From NCBI GenBank assembly GCA_029834535.1, contig JAQMWT010000303.1, positions 1 through 36,351 on the forward strand: 36,351 bases of DNA, in the 5' to 3' direction. Numbering within the stretch: position 1 is the stretch's first letter; each line of letters starts with the position of its first letter. Source of the DNA: Chrysophaeum taylorii. Taxonomy: Eukaryota > Sar > Pelagophyceae > Pelagomonadales > Pelagomonadaceae. Position numbers and translations under genes: made by a program. This document shows, one piece after another, positions 16,130 to 25,645 of this stretch. A model generated the notes under the pieces. That model saw nothing but the letters and a program-made list of their open reading frames with translations. It was not told the DNA's origin and ran no database searches.

Positions 16130-16329
16130 GCCGCCGTTCCGATCACAAACCGCGCCAATCATCATGGATACGTGGTTGATCGATCGGCGCTAATCCCACC
16201 CGGCATGACACGACTGGTGCACCTCATTGGGTTCATTAGCATTGGTCGATGTTTCGCGCACAAGAAGGGCATGCGCTTGGCGATCAAGTGGTTCTCGACG
16301 TGAAGCGTAGCTCGTGGTTGGAGGCGCTG

Positions 16330-17535
16330 ATGCGGTTGGCATTGAGATTGGCTTTGGGCTTGATCATTGTGATCACGCTGGTCGCAGCGGGTGGTTATGC
16401 CTGGCTGCGCACCTCGCCGTACTGGAACGGCATCACGCTGTTTGCCGACGATCGCCGTGTTGAGAACTTCCGATCCATGGACAATGTGTTTCCGTCGCGC
16501 GCCGTGGCGGCCGGCGCGGACGTTTGGGCCTTTGAGCGGGCGCCGCAATCGCTGCCTGAGACCTATCGCTTCAACCATGAGCCCCGATCCCTCGCATCCT
16601 TCCTAACGGCAACCGAAACGACCGGTCTCTTGGTGGTGCGGGCCGGGGCGATCGCCCATGAAGCCTATTATCTCGGGGCGGATGAGACCTCTCAGTTCAC
16701 CTCATGGTCGGTTGCCAAATCCGTGCTCTCGGCGCTGGTCGGCATTGCCATTGACGAGGGATTCATTGGCGGTGTGGATGATCTGATCACCGACTATGTG
16801 CCGGGACTCATCGACTCCGGCTATGACGGCGTGACCATCGAAGAGGCGTTGACCATGTCGTCGGGTGTCGCGTTCGACGAGGATTATGACAACTTTGCCT
16901 CGGACGTGAATCGCCTGTTCGTCTCGCTTGCGATGGGCGGTTCAATGGAAGACACGCTGGCGGCGCTGGAACGCGACCGTGAACCGGGCACCTACAACAA
17001 CTATGTCAGTTCCGATTCCATTGGGGTGGGTTTGGTGCTTGAGGCGGCAACGGGCATGGCAAGTGAGGACTATTTGTCGACTCGGCTTTGGCAACCCATG
17101 GGCGCCGAAAGCGACGCCTATTGGAGCACGGGGCGCGACGGGCCGGTTCTTCCTTTTTGCTGCCTCAACGCAACGCTGCGCGATTACGCGCGCTTCGGCC
17201 GCCTGTTTTTGGAGAACGGAGCGCGTGATGGTCAGCAAATCATCCCAGAAACTTGGGTTGAAGCGTCAACCCGTCCCAGTGCTCCGCATCTGGAGCCCGG
17301 CGACAATCCGGCGTCGTTCTGGACGTTCGGGTATGGCTACAAATGGTGGATCCCTGAGAACCCGGAAGACGAGTTCCTCGCCATCGGGATTTGGGGCCAG
17401 TACATCTATGCCGACCGTGTGCGGGATATTCTGATCGTCAAAACCAGCGCAGATTACCACTTCGATACGCGCGATCATGAAACCGTTGAGGTCTTTCGGG
17501 CCATCGCGCGGCACCTCGGCGATGGATCTGTGTGA
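16330..17535 (+). CDS. membrane-anchored serine beta-lactamase-like hydrolase
   Basis: A 401-residue protein of the class C beta-lactamase / penicillin-binding-protein-like superfamily. An N-terminal hydrophobic helix (about residues 3-26) anchors or exports it. The nucleophile motif SxxK is SVAK at 127-130 (FTSWSVAKSVLSALVG). The second motif reads YVS at 225-227 (YNNYVSSDSIG), with Ser where YxN is usual in class C enzymes but as often seen in this esterase-like subgroup. GYGYKWWIP and later text follow the fold. Substrate is unknown; esterase or peptidase activity is as likely as any. The start at 16330 has GGAGG 5 nt upstream and is preferred over 16249. Its 3' end faces the carbonic anhydrase gene, with a hairpin between them. 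Confidence 0.85.
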   Translation: MRLALRLALGLIIVITLVAAGGYAWLRTSPYWNGITLFADDRRVENFRSMDNVFPSRAVAAGADVWAFERAPQSLPETYRFNHEPRSLASFLTATETTGLLVVRAGAIAHEAYYLGADETSQFTSWSVAKSVLSALVGIAIDEGFIGGVDDLITDYVPGLIDSGYDGVTIEEALTMSSGVAFDEDYDNFASDVNRLFVSLAMGGSMEDTLAALERDREPGTYNNYVSSDSIGVGLVLEAATGMASEDYLSTRLWQPMGAESDAYWSTGRDGPVLPFCCLNATLRDYARFGRLFLENGARDGQQIIPETWVEASTRPSAPHLEPGDNPASFWTFGYGYKWWIPENPEDEFLAIGIWGQYIYADRVRDILIVKTSADYHFDTRDHETVEVFRAIARHLGDGSV

Positions 17536-17583
17536 ACGGATCTTTCGGTCGGCGTCAGAATGCGCCGCTTCGCGGCAGAAGAA

Positions 17584-17613
17584 GATACCCCGGACTACCT
17601 TATCCGGGGTATC
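17584..17613. terminator. 11-bp perfect hairpin between convergent genes
   Basis: An inverted repeat GATACCCCGGA / TCCGGGGTATC with an 8-nt loop lies midway between the hydrolase stop (17535) and the carbonic anhydrase stop (17635). It could end transcription from both sides, but no long T-run follows on either strand. Its CCCCGGACT...ATCCGGGG core also resembles the dyad at 28602-28622, so it may be a REP-like element. Confidence 0.5.
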
Positions 17614-17634
17614 AGGAGTCGCGGTATGAGGAGG

Positions 17635-18510
17635 CTAGTTCTCGATCGGTGAGAGCAAGGCCGGGTTGGTCACCAGGTTGCGCACACCGTGAGCGTGATC
17701 TTCATCGAAGATATTGCCGTCGAACCAGGCGTCGACACTTCCGATATGGACACGGATCACCTCAGGTCGCACGTTCCATGTGACCTGGAATGGTGAGCCT
17801 TCTTCGTTGTAGCCCGGCCCCGTTGTTGAACCTGCATATTCCACCGGCTCGCCGGTGTTGGAAGGGATGTTCACAGCCTGATAAACGCCATTGACCTGTT
17901 CAACCCTTGCAAGCTCCTGAAAATCTACGGCGCTCTCGTCATTGACGAGAACCATGACTTGCGCTTCGACGCGTAGTTGCGGATTGTTGATCGACCGGCT
18001 CAGGCACGACCCAAGGGTTGGTCCAGGCTGAACCTGTGCGCTGGTGTGCACATAGTGAACTTCGATTGTGTCACCAGGTTCCAGGTCACCATGCTCGCTT
18101 TCGCCCACCGCGTAGCCAAACGGCGTCGTTTCGGCGGCTGTCAGGTCTCCGGTGTATTCGAAGCCCGTTCCATACCCTTCGCCGTCACCATTGCCGGCAA
18201 AGGCTGTGAACTCGCCGCCCCGATGCTCCGCATTTTCGTGGAAATGTATGTTGCACAGGTTCATCTCCTGATAGGGCGGAGCAGCCTCAAAGATGCGAGC
18301 ATTGTCGCCAGCCATTTCATCGATGTCGCGTGGCGACTGAGGACCGAACCCTGCGCCTTCCGTGGCGGCGGCCAAGGCCTGGCGTTGTTCGGCGATCACG
18401 CTGTCAGCGACATCTTCGTGACCATGGGCGTTGTCATCTGCCGCTGCGGTTGCAACGGCGGTGAGGAGGGCGGCGGCGGATACCGCGAGAAGGGAGGCGT
18501 TTCGTTTCAT
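17635..18510 (-). CDS. secreted delta-class carbonic anhydrase
   Basis: A 291-residue exported protein. A signal peptide covers about residues 1-24 (MKRNASLLAVSAAALLTAV...). The segment NLCNIHFHENAEH (residues 84-96) has the spacing HxHxxxxH (H89, H91, H96) with EH at its end, the zinc-site pattern of delta-class carbonic anhydrases first known from diatoms. Two cysteines, C86 and C169, could form a disulfide. EFTAFAGNGDGEGYGTGFEYTG and the later VHYVHTS text fit bacterial members as I recall them. Reaction: hydration of CO2 to bicarbonate, here in the periplasm. The ATG at 18510 is chosen because it opens the signal peptide. No bicarbonate transporter is next to it. Confidence 0.72.
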   Translation of the reverse strand: MKRNASLLAVSAAALLTAVATAAADDNAHGHEDVADSVIAEQRQALAAATEGAGFGPQSPRDIDEMAGDNARIFEAAPPYQEMNLCNIHFHENAEHRGGEFTAFAGNGDGEGYGTGFEYTGDLTAAETTPFGYAVGESEHGDLEPGDTIEVHYVHTSAQVQPGPTLGSCLSRSINNPQLRVEAQVMVLVNDESAVDFQELARVEQVNGVYQAVNIPSNTGEPVEYAGSTTGPGYNEEGSPFQVTWNVRPEVIRVHIGSVDAWFDGNIFDEDHAHGVRNLVTNPALLSPIEN

Positions 18511-18913
18511 GGGATCGTCTTTCAAATTGAATGAAGCCCACACCCCATACGCCCGATTAGCGCCAGACCATGTGTTGCAGATCACAATGGGAAAAATGCT
18601 TTTGAATACTTCTAACAGTTAATGACGATGACGTTTGGTGCGGGACTTCGGGCCTGAATATGGCCCTTTTGCATCGGCTGGGATCGGGACGGAATGTTTA
18701 TCTGGAGCCAGGACTTGAGCAGTATGAGCACGTGAATACTGGGAGCCGTTATGACGAAGCGTTGCACGGTGACTGATCAAACCTGATGCGTCGCCGACCA
18801 TCTCAAGTGGCCGCCTTTCATTTATGAAATGACCCTTGCGTCCCTGTTTGTATGTGTCGCCCTTGCGGTCGCTTATGCTGCGCTTTGCTCATTCACCAAA
18901 AGAGAGATGATCC
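18511..18913. promoter_or_regulatory. 403-bp divergent intergenic region with a TTTCAT-TT-ATGAAA dyad
   Basis: No convincing gene is present between the carbonic anhydrase and the aldo/keto reductase. A perfect inverted repeat TTTCAT-TT-ATGAAA at 18816-18829 lies 85 bp before the reductase start and may be an operator. Promoters for both divergent genes should be here; I cannot assign hexamers with confidence. Confidence 0.35.
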
Positions 18914-19975
18914 ATGCCCACGCGAACCGCTTCACAACCCGCACTGAAACAAGATTTTCTTGGGCGAAGTGGCCTAAGGGTGTCGACATTCGCACTGGGT
19001 ACGATGACCTTTGGCGCGGAAACTGACGAGGAAGAGGCGGTCGGCCAGCTGAACACGTTTGTCGATCATGGTGGGACTTTTATCGATACCGCCGATGGGT
19101 ACAGCAGCGGTGAAAGCGAAGCGATCATTGGGAGGTGGGGCAAGCAGCGCGGCGGCATGGAGGATATGGTTGTCGCGACTAAATGCAGGTTTGGGCCCAA
19201 CTCTGGCGCTTCGCGCCGATCCATCGTTCGTTCGCTAGAGAAAAGTCTCCGGCGTTTGCAGATCGATTGTGTTGATCTCTACATCATTCACGGCTGGGAC
19301 AAGGACACCAACGTTCACGAGACGCTCGATACACTGCGCGATCTCATGCGTGCAGGGAAAATCCATGCCTTTGGCTGGTCAAACGTATCTGCTTGGCAAT
19401 TGCAAAAAATCATCTGCACGGCTGATGCGATTGGCGGGTCGCGGCCGGTTTCGCTTCAACCGCAATACAGTTTGCTGGAACGTGGTATCGAGTATGAGGT
19501 GCTGCCATGCTGTTTGGAGGCGGGGATAGGCATCACACCCTGGTCTCCCTTGGGTGGGGGATGGTTGTCGGGCAAATACTCATCGACTACGCGTCCTAGC
19601 GGCGCCACGCGTCTGGGCGAGGACCCTGATCGTGGCGTTGAAGCCTATGATGTGCGCGGAACGGCTCGAACCTTTGCAGTCCTGGACGAGGTGGAACGGA
19701 TCGCCAAGGCGCATGGCCGCCCCATGACGCATGTGGCCCTTGCGTGGCTCAGCACTAGGCCTGGGGTGACATCGGTGTTGTTAGGCGCACGCACCGTCGC
19801 GCAACTGTCGGATAATCTTGCTGCTGCTGATTTCACCGTGGGTGATGACGAACTGGTTGCGCTGTCAAAGGCGTCGTCGCTTGAGCCGTCCATGCAGCAA
19901 GCGCCATATCCTTACAATTTTCTCGATGCCTGGTGTGGTATGGACATCTGGCGCCGCTTGGGCACGTTTAATTGA
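18914..19975 (+). CDS. aldo/keto reductase
   Basis: A 353-residue NADP-dependent aldo/keto reductase of the AKR superfamily. The N-terminal region DFLGRSGLRVSTFALGTMTFGAETDEEEA is typical of the YajO/Tas-like group. The catalytic tetrad is visible: Asp and Tyr in DTADGYSSGESE, Lys in VVATKCRFG, His in LYIIHGWD. The NADPH-binding C-terminal part includes GVTSVLLGARTVAQLSDNL. Substrate cannot be told. An AGAGAG ribosome-binding site precedes the ATG. The gene converges on atpC, with the atp terminator between. Confidence 0.93.
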   Translation: MPTRTASQPALKQDFLGRSGLRVSTFALGTMTFGAETDEEEAVGQLNTFVDHGGTFIDTADGYSSGESEAIIGRWGKQRGGMEDMVVATKCRFGPNSGASRRSIVRSLEKSLRRLQIDCVDLYIIHGWDKDTNVHETLDTLRDLMRAGKIHAFGWSNVSAWQLQKIICTADAIGGSRPVSLQPQYSLLERGIEYEVLPCCLEAGIGITPWSPLGGGWLSGKYSSTTRPSGATRLGEDPDRGVEAYDVRGTARTFAVLDEVERIAKAHGRPMTHVALAWLSTRPGVTSVLLGARTVAQLSDNLAAADFTVGDDELVALSKASSLEPSMQQAPYPYNFLDAWCGMDIWRRLGTFN

Positions 19976-19991
19976 TAGGTTGGTGGACGCC

Positions 19992-20031
19992 AAAAAAGAA
20001 CAACCCGGCCATTGGTTGTCCGATGGCCGGG
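19992..20031 (-). terminator. Rho-independent terminator of the atp operon
   Basis: On the minus strand a 9-bp stem CCCGGCCAT / ATGGCCGGG (20031-20023 and 20012-20004, 10-nt loop) is followed by TTGTTCTTTTTT. It lies 33 bp past the atpC stop and so should end the atpHAGDC transcript. Confidence 0.8.
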
Positions 20032-20063
20032 CTGGAGAATGCCGGAGAAGGCGCAGTTTAAGT

Positions 20064-20462
20064 CTAGAGAACTGCTTTCACTTCTTCCAGCTGTGCCAGC
20101 TTGGTTTCGGCTGCCGTTCTGGTGGCGTCGTCCTTGGCGTCGGCAACGTCTTCGCGGGCGTTCTGGATCGCTTGGTCAAGCGAGGCCATGTCCATGTCCG
20201 CAACACGCTGCGCTTCTTCCGCCAAAAGCGTCAGGCCGTCAGGATTGGCGTCGGCAAAACCGCCACGCACAAAGATGCGATCAGAGGACCCGTCGGCCAT
20301 GGTTACGTCCAAGATGCCGGGTTTCAACGTCGACAGAAACGGCGCATGGTTGGCGAGCACCGTGAACTGACCTTCGGCGCCAGGCACAACGACTTGCGTC
20401 GCCTCGCCGGACACCAGCTGGCGTTCCGGTGATACAAGCTCGAAAGGAAAGGCGTCTGCCAT
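20064..20462 (-). CDS. atpC: F1 ATP synthase epsilon subunit
   Basis: A 132-residue epsilon subunit. It begins FPFELVSPERQLVSGEATQVVVPGAEGQFTVLANHAPFLSTLKPG, the usual N-terminal beta-sandwich, and ends with an alanine/aspartate-rich helical region and EEVKAVL. It sits in the central stalk and regulates ATP hydrolysis. It starts 27 bp after atpD and is the last gene of the operon, followed by the terminator. Confidence 0.96.
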   Translation of the reverse strand: MADAFPFELVSPERQLVSGEATQVVVPGAEGQFTVLANHAPFLSTLKPGILDVTMADGSSDRIFVRGGFADANPDGLTLLAEEAQRVADMDMASLDQAIQNAREDVADAKDDATRTAAETKLAQLEEVKAVL

Positions 20463-20489
20463 GGGAGTCTTTCTGCTTTGCTTGCGCCG

Positions 20490-21920
<1,431 letters not shown>

Positions 21921-21930
21921 TCAGTGTTTT

Positions 21931-22803
21931 CTAAAGCGCTTCAGCGCCCGAAATAATTTCAATCAGTTCTTTGGTAATCTGTGCCTGGCGTTGCCTGTTG
22001 TAGGACAAGGTCAGCGAATCGATCATTTCCCCGGCGTTGCGGGTCGCATTGTCCATAGCGGCCATGCGCGCACCTTGTTCGGACGCTGCGTTCTCCAACA
22101 GCGCCTTGAACACCTGAACGGTTAGGTTGCGCGGAAGGAGGTCATCCAGAATCGCGTTTTCGTCCGGCTCGTATTCGTAGAAGACGGGGTCTTCGGAAAC
22201 CTCGAACTTCGCCGGAATCAGTTGATGCGCGGTCGGCACTTGGGAAATGACGGACTGGAAGGCCGCATAGTACAGAGTGCAGACGTCGAACTCACCGGCT
22301 TCGAACATCTCCATGATCTTCGCGGAGACTTCTTCAGCCTGAGCATATCCGACAGATTTCACCGCCCGAAACTCGATGCGCTCCTCAATGCGTGATGCCA
22401 TGTCGCGCTTGAGCTGATCATAGCCCTTTTTGCCGACGGTAAGAAGTTTTACCTCTTTGCCTTGGGCCAAAAGTTCGCGGGCCTGTTTGCGGGCGAGGCG
22501 GACAATGGAGGAGTTAAACGCCCCGCACAGGCCACGCTCGGCGGTGGCAACCACAAGCAGGTGGACTTTTTCAGAGCCGGTGCCGGCAATCAGCGGCGAG
22601 GCGCCTTCGCCGCCGCCTGACATCTGGCCAGCAGCCAGGTTGGACAGCACGGCACTCATCTTATCGGCGTAAGGCCGAGCGGCTTCCGCCGCAGTCTGGG
22701 CGCGGCGCAGTTTGGCTGCCGCGACCATCTGCATGGCCTTGGTGATCTTGCGCGTCGCCGTCACGGTCGAGATGCGATTGCGCAGGTCCTTCAACGATGG
22801 CAT
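21931..22803 (-). CDS. atpG: F1 ATP synthase gamma subunit
   Basis: The 290-residue rotating central-stalk subunit. It begins [36 protein letters not shown], the conserved N-terminal helix, and ends [36 protein letters not shown], the conserved C-terminal helix. [10 protein letters not shown] is in the expected place. It follows atpA by 33 bp. Confidence 0.98.
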   Translation of the reverse strand: MPSLKDLRNRISTVTATRKITKAMQMVAAAKLRRAQTAAEAARPYADKMSAVLSNLAAGQMSGGGEGASPLIAGTGSEKVHLLVVATAERGLCGAFNSSIVRLARKQARELLAQGKEVKLLTVGKKGYDQLKRDMASRIEERIEFRAVKSVGYAQAEEVSAKIMEMFEAGEFDVCTLYYAAFQSVISQVPTAHQLIPAKFEVSEDPVFYEYEPDENAILDDLLPRNLTVQVFKALLENAASEQGARMAAMDNATRNAGEMIDSLTLSYNRQRQAQITKELIEIISGAEAL

Positions 22804-22836
22804 GGGGCCTCAAGCCTCCGGGTATCTTGGTCGGCT

Positions 22837-23848
22837 TTAAGCGAAGTTCTTCACGAAGTCGTCGAGGACCGAGCGCAGTTTGGCGTCGACCTCGTCGGAC
22901 ACCTTAGCTTCATCGCGAATGGTGGTGAGCACATCGGCGTGCTTGTCGCGCATGAGCATCAGAAACTTCTGCTCGAAGTCGCCGACTTTGGACACTTCAA
23001 CCTTGTCGAGATAGCCGTTCACGCCGGCGAAGATCACCACCACTTGCTCTTCAGTCTTGAGCGGCGAGAATTGCGGCTGCTTCAAGAGCTCCGTCAAGCG
23101 CGCACCACGCGCAAGCAATTGCTGGGTCGTGGCGTCGAGGTCGGAACCGAACTGCGCAAAGGCCGCCATTTCGCGGTACTGAGCGAGCTCACCTTTAATC
23201 TTACCGGCGACCTGCTTCATGGCTTTGACCTGAGCGGCCGAACCCACGCGGGACACCGACAGGCCGACGTTCACCGCCGGACGGATACCTTGGAAGAACA
23301 GGTCCGACTCCAGGAAGATCTGACCGTCGGTGATCGAAATCACGTTGGTGGGAATGTAGGCCGACACGTCATTGGCCTGCGTTTCGATCACAGGAAGCGC
23401 GGTGAGCGAGCCTGCGCCGAAATCATCGTTCATCTTCGCGGCGCGTTCCAGGAGGCGGGAATGCAGATAGAACACGTCGCCAGGGAACGCTTCGCGGCCC
23501 GGTGGGCGGCGCAGAAGCAGAGACATCTGTCGATAGGAAACGGCCTGTTTGGACAGATCGTCATATGCGATCACGGCATGCATGCCGTTGTCGCGGAAAT
23601 ATTCGCCCATGGCGCAACCGGCAAACGGCGCGATGAACTGCATGGGAGCTGGATCAGAAGCGGTCGCAGCGATGATGATGGAGTATTCCATCGCGCCGCG
23701 CTCTTCGAGAATTTTCACCAGCTGAGCGACCGTGGATCGCTTCTGGCCGACAGCGACGTAAACGCAGTAGAGCTTCTTGGTCTCATCGTCGCCCTCGTGC
23801 AACGGCTTCTGGTTCAAGAACGTGTCGAGGATGATCGCGGTCTTGCCG

Positions 23849-23892
<44 letters not shown>

Positions 23893-24366
23893 GGGAATGA
23901 GGGCGTCAACGGCTTTGAGGCCGGTCGACATCGGTTCATGCACCGATTTGCGCGGGATGATGCCCGGCGCCTTCACATCAACTTGGCGCATTTCAGCGCC
24001 TTCGATCGGGCCCTTGCCGTCAATCGGGTTGCCAAGCGCGTCGACGACGCGGCCAAGCAGGCCTTTGCCGACCGGCACTTCCACGATGTTGCCGGTCCGT
24101 TTGACGGTGTCGCCTTCTTTGATGCCGCGGTCGTCGCCGAACAGCACGACACCGACATTGTCGCTTTCCAGGTTCAAGGCCATGCCCTGAATGCCACCTG
24201 GGAATTCGACCATCTCGCCGGCCTGCACCTGATCCAGGCCGTAGACACGAGCAATACCGTCACCGACGGACAGCACCTGGCCAACTTCGGTCACTTCAGC
24301 CTCTTGGCCAAAGCTTGCGATCTGTTCTTTCAGGATCGCAGATATTTCAGCGGCGCGAAGTTCCAT
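22837..24366 (-). CDS. atpA: F1 ATP synthase alpha subunit
   Basis: The 509-residue regulatory alpha subunit. It shows [13 protein letters not shown] at the start, the Walker [10 protein letters not shown], the [15 protein letters not shown] segment and [35 protein letters not shown]. The ATG overlaps the atpH stop by one base (TGATG), showing translational coupling. Length is standard. Confidence 0.98.
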
Positions 24367-24935
24367 CAGCCAGCCTCTTTCATTGCGTATTTGAGTGCGT
24401 TGAGTTTCGTCTTGAGTGACGTATCGATCATCCGTGAACCGACCTTCACAACCAGGCCGCCAAGGATAGAGGGATCGACCGTCTCGCTGAGCGTGACATC
24501 GGTCCCCAATTTTTCTTTCAAGTTTGCCGCTAGCGCCTTGCGTTGCGCAGCGGTCAAGGCGATCGCGGAGGTAACCTCGGCGCTGACCTCACCACGTTTG
24601 TCGGCAGCAAGCTGCTTGAAAGCTTTGATCATGCCAGGCAGCGCAAAAAGGCGGCGGTTATCGGCAACCACGCCAATGAACTGCGCGGTCAGACCTTTGA
24701 TGCCCGCCTTATCGAGAACAGCGGCCAAGGCCTTGCCTTGTGCTTCCTTGGTGAAGGCGGGGCTTTCCACCAGACGGCGCAGATCATCGCTCTCGTCCAG
24801 CAGGGCTCGCACGCTGTTTAAATCGGATTCCACCGCATCGATGGCCTTGGAGCCATCCTTGGCCTCTTGGGCAAGCTCAAATAGCGCCGCAGCGTAACGT
24901 CCTGCAACACCGGAAGTCAGGGAAGATGACGACAA
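24366..24935 (-). CDS. atpH: F1 ATP synthase delta subunit, TTG start
   Basis: The 189-residue delta subunit, which joins the F1 head to the peripheral stalk. It begins [25 protein letters not shown] and ends [37 protein letters not shown], both typical. No ATG is available before GVAGRYA; the TTG at 24935 with GGGG 6-9 nt upstream gives the usual N-terminal length. It is the first gene of the operon, and its stop overlaps the atpA start. Confidence 0.95.
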   Translation of the reverse strand: MSSSSLTSGVAGRYAAALFELAQEAKDGSKAIDAVESDLNSVRALLDESDDLRRLVESPAFTKEAQGKALAAVLDKAGIKGLTAQFIGVVADNRRLFALPGMIKAFKQLAADKRGEVSAEVTSAIALTAAQRKALAANLKEKLGTDVTLSETVDPSILGGLVVKVGSRMIDTSLKTKLNALKYAMKEAG

Positions 24936-25138
24936 AGGAGCCCCAGCTTTTAGGTCGGATGTAACGTGGTTAGCGGTGGGCTGTTGAAGCCCAACGTAAC
25001 ATGTTGAAATTCTTTAAAATTTCCGCTCGCAGGCCTTTACGAAAAAGGCTCTTTTCCCGGAAAGCGCGTGGGAATTAACACAAGGGTTCTGGCGACGCAA
25101 CCAAGCCAAAAGGGCAAACATGTCGCGGGCAGTCGGCC
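24936..25138 (-). promoter_or_regulatory. atp operon promoter/leader region
   Basis: This 203-bp gap between the DUF4345-like gene and atpH holds no gene. It has a leader hairpin TGGGCT-5 nt-AGCCCA at 24977-24993 and an AT-rich dyad GAAATT-6 nt-AATTTC at 25006-25023, the only AT-rich patch nearby, where a promoter is likely. A further small stem GCCTTT/AAAGGC (25033-25049) lacks a U-tract. Exact hexamers cannot be assigned. Confidence 0.4.
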
Positions 25139-25519
25139 TTATGTCGAAAGCAGGGCAGGCAGGTTGATCGCGAGCAAAGCGGCCGCGAAGAGGGCTTCAA
25201 CGGCGAAGAACACCACCGGTTGGCCCTTGTTGGCGCCGTCGGCGACAATGGACGTCAACCTGCCAATGCTTGCGCCAGCCCAAAGCGCGCCGAGCATAAC
25301 GAAGGCCGGGGGAGAGAACATCACCAGGGCGGCTGCTCCGGAGGCAACCCACAAGGCACCCGAAGCGGCCCGAATTTCGGACTTACCGAGACCGGTTCCG
25401 TCCGTCGTAGCCAACCCAAGTACATCCATCGTGAAGGCGGGGCGCAGCCAGCCGAACAAGCCGAGCCCGATGGTGCCAAGGGCGAGGACGATGTTCAGGC
25501 CAGCGGCTATGAGTTCCAT
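25139..25519 (-). CDS. DUF4345-like four-helix membrane protein
   Basis: A 126-residue hydrophobic protein with about four transmembrane helices (about residues 5-25, 49-67, 70-90 and 102-122). The short LRPAFTMDVLGL and GKSEIRAASGALWVASGAAAL segments resemble the DUF4345 family, where an Arg-Gly-rich second helix is common; that assignment is from memory and no function is known. GGAG lies 8 nt before the ATG. It lies between priA and atpH on the same strand, 127 bp after priA, so it could be co-transcribed with priA. Confidence 0.7.
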   Translation of the reverse strand: MELIAAGLNIVLALGTIGLGLFGWLRPAFTMDVLGLATTDGTGLGKSEIRAASGALWVASGAAALVMFSPPAFVMLGALWAGASIGRLTSIVADGANKGQPVVFFAVEALFAAALLAINLPALLST

Positions 25520-25548
25520 CGGTCGGCTCCGGTGAGAGCGCGCTGGGT

Positions 25549-25575
25549 GGGGGGAGACATGTCGGGGGGAGACAT
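25549..25575. repeat. two direct copies of GGGGGGAGACAT
   Basis: A 12-bp unit is repeated at 25549-25560 and 25564-25575 (15-bp period) in the short gap between priA and the DUF4345-like gene. On the transcribed minus strand it gives C-runs. It may be simple slippage DNA; no function is visible. Confidence 0.6.
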
Positions 25576-25645
25576 GGGGGTGTGTGCATGGAGTGCATGA
25601 ACAGGCGCTTCTCCATTGTCTCTACGCGCCGCACAGGCGGTTGGT

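Noticed and set aside
18829..19026. Short plus-strand frame with a hydrophobic N-terminus just before the aldo/keto reductase
   Set aside because: No good ribosome-binding site, and beyond the first 20 residues it is out-of-frame reductase sequence.
22939..24897. Long plus-strand open frame of about 650 residues opposite atpA/atpH
   Set aside because: It is antisense to two certain genes with normal codon use; its protein is His/Arg/Val-rich and has no motif.
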